DNA of 64,000 nucleotides, taken from NCBI RefSeq assembly GCF_029674545.1, contig NZ_CP121354.1:3109001-3173000 (forward strand), written 5' to 3'. The notes beneath the pieces are model-generated. The model saw nothing but the letters and a program-made list of their open reading frames with translations. It did no database searches and was not told the DNA's origin. Each line of letters starts with the position of its first letter. Position 1 is the first letter of the stretch. The stretch comes from Mesorhizobium sp. WSM4904 (GTDB lineage: Bacteria > Pseudomonadota > Alphaproteobacteria > Rhizobiales > Rhizobiaceae). This document shows positions 60,119 through 64,000 of the stretch, in pieces. The position numbers and the translations under genes were made by a program.

Positions 60119-60928
60119 ATGAAACGGTGCATTCTCCTGTTTGTGACGTTGGCAGTGGCGCTCTTTGCAGGTTCCACGCTGGCCGACAGGTTTCCCGCCG
60201 GTTTCAACAACAATGGCCTCAACGGCCCATTGAGGCCGGTGACGAAGGGCGGCATCACTACTTTCCAGATATTCGACCGGAAATGCAGCAGTGTGGACTA
60301 CGGTGACGGCCGTGGCGAGAACGACTGCCACAACGGCAACGTACGCTCCACGCTAATAGGCCCTGACGGCAAAACGGGCGAGAGCATGGAGTATCGCTTC
60401 GATCTATGGATCGATCCATCGTTCACCTACCCCGGCTTCTACAACGACCATGCTATAGGCTTCCTGCCGGGCGCATTGGACAGCCGCCTTCGTATCGCCA
60501 GTTGGGAGGGGCCGTTCATTCACAACTTTCTTTACATGCTGAAAGTAGACGCAACCAAAGGCGTTACCTTCCTCGGCAAAGAATGCCAAGCGCCGGCGCG
60601 CTTCGGTTCCTGGGTGGCCTTTTCCATGAAGATCCGATGGGCAGCCGACAGGACGGGCTGGATCAGGGTCACCTGCGACGACGAGCTAATCTATTCCGCC
60701 GACAGCGTCGCTACCAATCAGGCACCGCATTGCTACATCACCAATCAGTGCGAGCCCGGTGTTGCGAAGAATCCGAAGCGGTTTACCTTTTGTCTCGGTC
60801 CGGTGATGGCGGGCTTCGGTCCCGAATGGGAAAAGTACGGACTCGCGTCACAGTTCACTGCGATCCAGCCTGAGGGTATCACTATCAAGATGCGCAACCT
60901 TTCGGCAAAGAAAGGAGCCAAGCCGTAA
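60119..60928 (+). CDS. Secreted polysaccharide-lyase-like protein
   Basis: ATG 60119 follows GGGAGGGGAG. Signal peptide M-K-R-C-I-L-L-F-V-T-L-A-V-A-L-F, cleaved near A-D-R. The mature protein (about 250 residues) is beta-rich, with R-S-T-L-I-G, M-E-Y-R-F-D-L-W-I-D, F-G-S-W-V-A-F-S-M-K-I-R-W and six or so cysteines, in the style of heparin-lyase-like, concanavalin-type jelly rolls. I cannot identify its catalytic residues with certainty, so carbohydrate binding is as likely as cleavage. Confidence 0.65.
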   Translation: MKRCILLFVTLAVALFAGSTLADRFPAGFNNNGLNGPLRPVTKGGITTFQIFDRKCSSVDYGDGRGENDCHNGNVRSTLIGPDGKTGESMEYRFDLWIDPSFTYPGFYNDHAIGFLPGALDSRLRIASWEGPFIHNFLYMLKVDATKGVTFLGKECQAPARFGSWVAFSMKIRWAADRTGWIRVTCDDELIYSADSVATNQAPHCYITNQCEPGVAKNPKRFTFCLGPVMAGFGPEWEKYGLASQFTAIQPEGITIKMRNLSAKKGAKP

Positions 60929-61087
60929 ACCAGTTTGTGTGCCCGGTGATTTGGAATGAGCGCCCTGCCGCCCCCTCCTTCAGTGTCGCGCAGATCGCTG
61001 CGCGAACCCGCAATTGGCCCGCTGCCCAATTACCTTAGGCCATCATTCGCTTCTTGGTAGGCTATCCCGAAAGCTGACAGTCCAGTT

Positions 61088-61339
61088 CCGGCCCAAACGG
61101 TCGTGCTAACGCCTTGGTCAACATGTATTCACGGCCCTTTTGGAGGTTAGGAAAGAGTCACCGACTGCATTGAAAACTACTCCTCTTCCTGATCTCTAGG
61201 TTCGCCCGACCATACGAGAGAATACGAGGGATATGGATTGGCTAACCATCCGCTAAACCATTGATTTTCTTTTTGAATCCCACACCCTCGGCGACTAACA
61301 AAATCGTTACAGATCAATATCTTACAACGCCGTTCGCCA
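61088..61339. repeat. Long direct repeat, right copy (island boundary candidate)
   Basis: This ~252-bp segment matches 21270-21522 in direct orientation. It contains TTTGAATCCCACACCCTCGGCGACTA, of which GAATCCCACACCCTC recalls the 3' part of a tRNA-Ser. Shared blocks are long enough to exclude chance. The flanks on both sides differ from the left copy. The DNA around it (60929-61087 and 61340-61553) holds no gene I can support. Confidence 0.85.
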
Positions 61340-61553
61340 AAGTTGATTCAAGAAGCTGGTCCAGCCGCTCGCCGACCAATGGCAGCTTTGCGCTCCATCC
61401 CGGTCGTTAAGCTCAGCTTCTGCATCATCCTGAAGCGGACCTTTCAGACCCGAACGGAGTCAATGGCCCGTTCTGGTCCAACGCAGACGCCGAGTAAGGG
61501 GTAAAGTCGTACGCGCTATCCTACCGAAGCGAATGCCAAGCCTGCACATTCTA

Positions 61554-62549
61554 TCACCGGATCTGGAACCCGTGCGCGAGTGGATCGCGGTCGTCCACGA
61601 ATATGGAGTTGTGACCGATGATCCGGGCCCAGCCTCCGACGCTCGGCCTGATGCCCTTGAAGGGGCCGATGTAGACCTCTGCTTCGACACGACCCTCGAA
61701 GACGGTGCCGATCAGGCTTTCCTGGCGAAAGGCATCGCCGACCTTCAGGCGGCCCTTGCCATGAAGCTGCGCCATACGAGCCGATGTCCCCGTGCCGCCC
61801 GGCGAACGGTCGATCGCCTTGTCGCCGTAAAACACCGCGCCACGGCCATCGGCATCGCCTGAAGGTTTGTCGCACCAGATGGCGTGGTGCACTCCGCGTA
61901 TCCGCTCGTCCTCGGGATGGACCGGATCGCAGACGGGCGCCAGCGCGTCGCGGAGACGCCGGCTGAGGTCAACGATGTCGCTGGCCGACATGCCGTTCAG
62001 ACCTGGCCAGTTCTCCTGCGGCTCGACGACCGCGTAGAAATTGCCGCCATAGGCGATATCGACGACGAGCCGGCCGAGGCCGGGAATGTCGACGCCGACA
62101 TCGGCCGTATGCAAGTAGCTGGCGACATTGAACATGCGCACGCTTTCGACGAATTCGCCGGGCTTCTTGTACTCGATGTCGACTTTTCCCGCCGGGGTCT
62201 CGATCGATAGCCTGCCTGGTATGCGCGGCGTGACGAGCCCTTCCTCGAGCGCCGCGGTCACCAGGCCGATCGTGCCGGCACCGCACATCGGCAGGCAGCC
62301 GCTGACTTCGATGAAGATAACGGCGAAATCGCAATCCTCGCGATAGGCAGGATAGATGATGGCGCCCGACATGATGTCGTGCCCGCGCGGCTCGAACATC
62401 AAGGCCTGCCTGATCCAGTCATGGTTGCGCACGAACAGTTCGCGTCGTTCGGCGATCGGGACATGCGGCAGCAACGGACCGCCCCCGGCAACGAGCCGAA
62501 CCGGATTGCCGCAAGTATGGGCGTCGATGCAAAAGAAGCTGCGGCGCAT
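61554..62549 (-). CDS. Proline-racemase-family enzyme with Cys/Gly active site
   Basis: The 331-residue protein has the full proline racemase / hydroxyproline 2-epimerase fold (F-F-C-I-D-A-H-T-C-G-N-P-V-R, R-G-H-D-I-M-S-G, G-N-F-Y-A-V-V). The first catalytic cysteine is C89 in M-C-G-A-G-T-I-G, where the usual histidine after M-C-G is alanine. The second normally reads S-P-C-G-T-G-T-S-A in epimerases; here it is S-P-G-G-T-G-T-S-A with G251. A racemase with two bases is therefore unlikely; a one-cysteine dehydratase or epimerase variant is more plausible. ProW-like permeases upstream on the same strand suggest import of a proline or hydroxyproline derivative. Confidence 0.88.
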   Translation of the reverse strand: MRRSFFCIDAHTCGNPVRLVAGGGPLLPHVPIAERRELFVRNHDWIRQALMFEPRGHDIMSGAIIYPAYREDCDFAVIFIEVSGCLPMCGAGTIGLVTAALEEGLVTPRIPGRLSIETPAGKVDIEYKKPGEFVESVRMFNVASYLHTADVGVDIPGLGRLVVDIAYGGNFYAVVEPQENWPGLNGMSASDIVDLSRRLRDALAPVCDPVHPEDERIRGVHHAIWCDKPSGDADGRGAVFYGDKAIDRSPGGTGTSARMAQLHGKGRLKVGDAFRQESLIGTVFEGRVEAEVYIGPFKGIRPSVGGWARIIGHNSIFVDDRDPLAHGFQIR

Positions 62550-62560
62550 GATCTCTCCCT

Positions 62561-63421
62561 TCAGGCAGACTTTGCTGCGCCGGGTGCGCGGCTGCGCTGC
62601 AGCGCGCCCCGCGACAGCCGGTCGAGGAAGATGGCGATCGCGACGATCGAGAGCCCGGCTCTGAGGCCGAGCCCCATCTCCATGCGGGTCAGCCCGCGGG
62701 TCACCTCCGCGCCGAGTCCTCCCGCGCCGACGAGGCCCGCCAGAACGACCATCGCCAATGACAAGAGAATGCACTGATTGAGGCCGACCAGCAGCGTCGG
62801 CGTCGCCGAAGGAATCTCGATCTTGAATAGGATAGAGCGTGGCGAGGCACCCGTAGCGCGCCCGAGCTCCAGAAGGTCCTTCGGTACCTGGTTGAAGGCG
62901 AGCGTCGTCAGGCGCAGCATCGGCGGAATGCCGTAGACGATCGTGGCAATGATCGCCGGGACGCGGCCAAGGCTGAAGATCATGACGGCGGGGATGAGAT
63001 AGACCCATGGCGGCACCGTCTGCATGATGTCGAGCACAGGCCGGATGGCGGCCTCGAACTTTTTGTAGCGCGAGGCCAGGATGCCGAGCGGAAAGGCGAC
63101 CGCCACAGAGATGATCACCGCCACCGTCACCAGCGCCAATGTCTGCATCGACGCGGCCCAGAAGCCGGCGACCAGGCAGAAGAGGAGTGCGATGGCCGTC
63201 ACGATGGCGACCCGGATGCCGACGAGAAAGAAGGCAAGCGCGACGGCCACGACGATCGTCAAATAGGCAGGTGGATAGAGCAGTGCGGCTTCGATGGCGC
63301 TGAGCACTGCCTCGATGAATTTGGCCACGGCGTCGAAAATCGGATGAAAGTTGGTGTTCAGCCAATCCACGGCGGGCGCGAGATAAGCCCCTGGCGAAAA
63401 GCTGGGAAGACTGAAATTCAT
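62561..63421 (-). CDS. ProW-like ABC transporter permease
   Basis: The ATG (complement of 63419-63421) overlaps the stop of the upstream permease gene as ATGA; a longer frame is rejected. The 286-residue product has about six membrane segments, with the ABC permease cytoplasmic loop E-L-G-R-A-T-G-A-S-P-R-S-I-L-F-K-I-E-I-P and the ProW-type V-V-L-A-G-L-V-G-A-G-G-L-G. It should transport betaine- or proline-type osmolytes or nutrients, along with the second permease and a distant ATPase and binding protein. Confidence 0.92.
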   Translation of the reverse strand: MNFSLPSFSPGAYLAPAVDWLNTNFHPIFDAVAKFIEAVLSAIEAALLYPPAYLTIVVAVALAFFLVGIRVAIVTAIALLFCLVAGFWAASMQTLALVTVAVIISVAVAFPLGILASRYKKFEAAIRPVLDIMQTVPPWVYLIPAVMIFSLGRVPAIIATIVYGIPPMLRLTTLAFNQVPKDLLELGRATGASPRSILFKIEIPSATPTLLVGLNQCILLSLAMVVLAGLVGAGGLGAEVTRGLTRMEMGLGLRAGLSIVAIAIFLDRLSRGALQRSRAPGAAKSA

Positions 63422-63999
63422 CTTGTGCCTCCCTTGGCGCGGCGAGCCGCGCTCTGCGTGAGCCTGTCGAGCACCATGGTCAGGATGACGATGGCGATGG
63501 CAGCGTTGATCGAGGTGGCAATGTCGAGCGTGCGCACGGCCGAATAGATCGTCTCTCCGAGACCGCCCGAGCCGACGATGCCGGCGATGACGACCATGCC
63601 GAACGCCATCATCAGGCTCTGGTTGATCCCGGCCATCACGCTGGGGACAGCGAAGGGAAGCCTGATCTTGACGAACATCTGCCACGGGGTCAGGCCTGTT
63701 GCGTGCCCCAGTTCGACGAATTCGCGCGGCGTCATCCGGATGCCCAGCGCGGTCAGCCGGATGGCCGGCGGCATGGCGACGATGAAGGTGGCGACCAGCG
63801 CGGTCGCGGGGCCGTAGCCCAGCAGCGCGATCGCCGGGAGAAGGTAGATGTAGGGCGGCAGCGTCTGGATCAGGTCGAGTATCGGCTCCAGGAAGCGGTC
63901 GAACGCCCTGACGAAGCCCGCCACGATGCCGATGGGAATGCCGAACAGCAGCGCCAGTATGGTGGCGGTGATCACCAAGGCCAAGGTGCTCATCGTCTC
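63418..63999 (-). CDS. ProW-like ABC transporter permease, 5' end cut by window edge
   Basis: The second permease, with E-L-G-H-A-T-G-L-T-P-W-Q-M-F-V-K-I-R-L-P and A-G-I-V-G-S-G-G-L-G. The methionine near 63993 may be internal: the frame is open to the edge of the window, so the true start probably lies beyond 64000. Heteromeric permease pairs of this kind occur in glycine/proline-betaine importers. Its stop is coupled to the next gene. Confidence 0.88.
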   Translation of the reverse strand, partial: ETMSTLALVITATILALLFGIPIGIVAGFVRAFDRFLEPILDLIQTLPPYIYLLPAIALLGYGPATALVATFIVAMPPAIRLTALGIRMTPREFVELGHATGLTPWQMFVKIRLPFAVPSVMAGINQSLMMAFGMVVIAGIVGSGGLGETIYSAVRTLDIATSINAAIAIVILTMVLDRLTQSAARRAKGGTR

Positions 64000-64000
64000 G

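Noticed and set aside
61340..61430. A recombinase C-terminal tail upstream of the right repeat on the reverse strand (ending L-E-S-T-L-A-N-G-V-V-R-Y)
   Set aside because: It is only about 25 residues, without the G-H-x-x or Y motif, and the adjoining DNA looks like ordinary intergenic sequence.
1..64000. CRISPR arrays
   Set aside because: No regularly spaced short repeats are visible; all repeats found are pairs, coding repeats or palindromes.

Overview
The window is GC-rich, densely packed alphaproteobacterial DNA. Rhizobial marks point to Mesorhizobium or a close relative in Rhizobiales. These are a type III secretion (T3SS) locus in the rhizobial order (rhcC1, nolB, rhcJ/nolT, nolU, nolV, rhcN to rhcT), Xre/RES toxin-antitoxin genes, proline-racemase/ProW-type uptake genes, and a rhizobial-type small palindromic intergenic repeat. 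The species is an inference from gene content, not from a marker gene.

Layout. (1) 1-5.9 kb: small secreted proteins built from SH3-like, PAN/Apple-like or fibronectin-like modules that share one C-terminal beta-rich domain. Two of them carry a roughly 600-bp duplicated DNA block with a long identical core, and a second secreted family here has decayed by frameshift. (2) 5.9-21 kb: a membrane protein, a recombinase relic, a LysR regulator divergent from four Rossmann-fold oxidoreductases, a CadC-like TPR regulator, and an RND efflux operon with an FAD monooxygenase between the adaptor and the pump. (3) 21.3-51 kb: the T3SS region. (4) 51-61 kb: accessory genes, including a DUF1445 hydro-lyase, a truncated methyltransferase, an Xre/RES pair with a palindromic operator, an IS256 relic, a secreted caspase-like protease divergent from a CHASE2 nucleotide cyclase, and a secreted lyase-like protein. 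(5) 61.5-64 kb: a proline-racemase-family enzyme and two ProW-like ABC permeases, the second cut by the window edge.

The main system is the T3SS at 21.7-51.0 kb. The right block (42.9-51.0 kb, + strand) encodes RhcC1, a NolB/SctI-like protein, SctJ, K, L, N, O, Q, R, S and T in the rhizobial order with several overlapping reading frames. The left block (23.9-29.9 kb, - strand) encodes a small helical protein, SctD, an unknown protein, a SctG-like TPR chaperone that appears to start at CTG, SctV, and then a Tad-pilus-type (CpaC/RcpA-like) secretin followed by a CpaD-like lipoprotein. A TadD-like TPR lipoprotein lies beside it, divergent from sctU. The outer-membrane part of this T3SS therefore seems to be borrowed from a Tad pilus while the small RhcC1 partner is kept. 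SctU lacks the NPTH autocleavage motif. Between the two blocks is a 3,290-residue protein with LysM, SH3, membrane, 54-residue tandem repeat and nuclease-like segments. It is the best candidate for a giant substrate or surface component. Beside it are an RpiR-type regulator, a LysR-type regulator and an L,D-transpeptidase.

Two imperfect direct repeats of about 250 bp, at 21.3 and 61.1 kb, bracket the T3SS and the accessory genes. The left copy abuts a tyrosine-recombinase C-terminal relic, so the 40-kb segment looks like a former integrative island.
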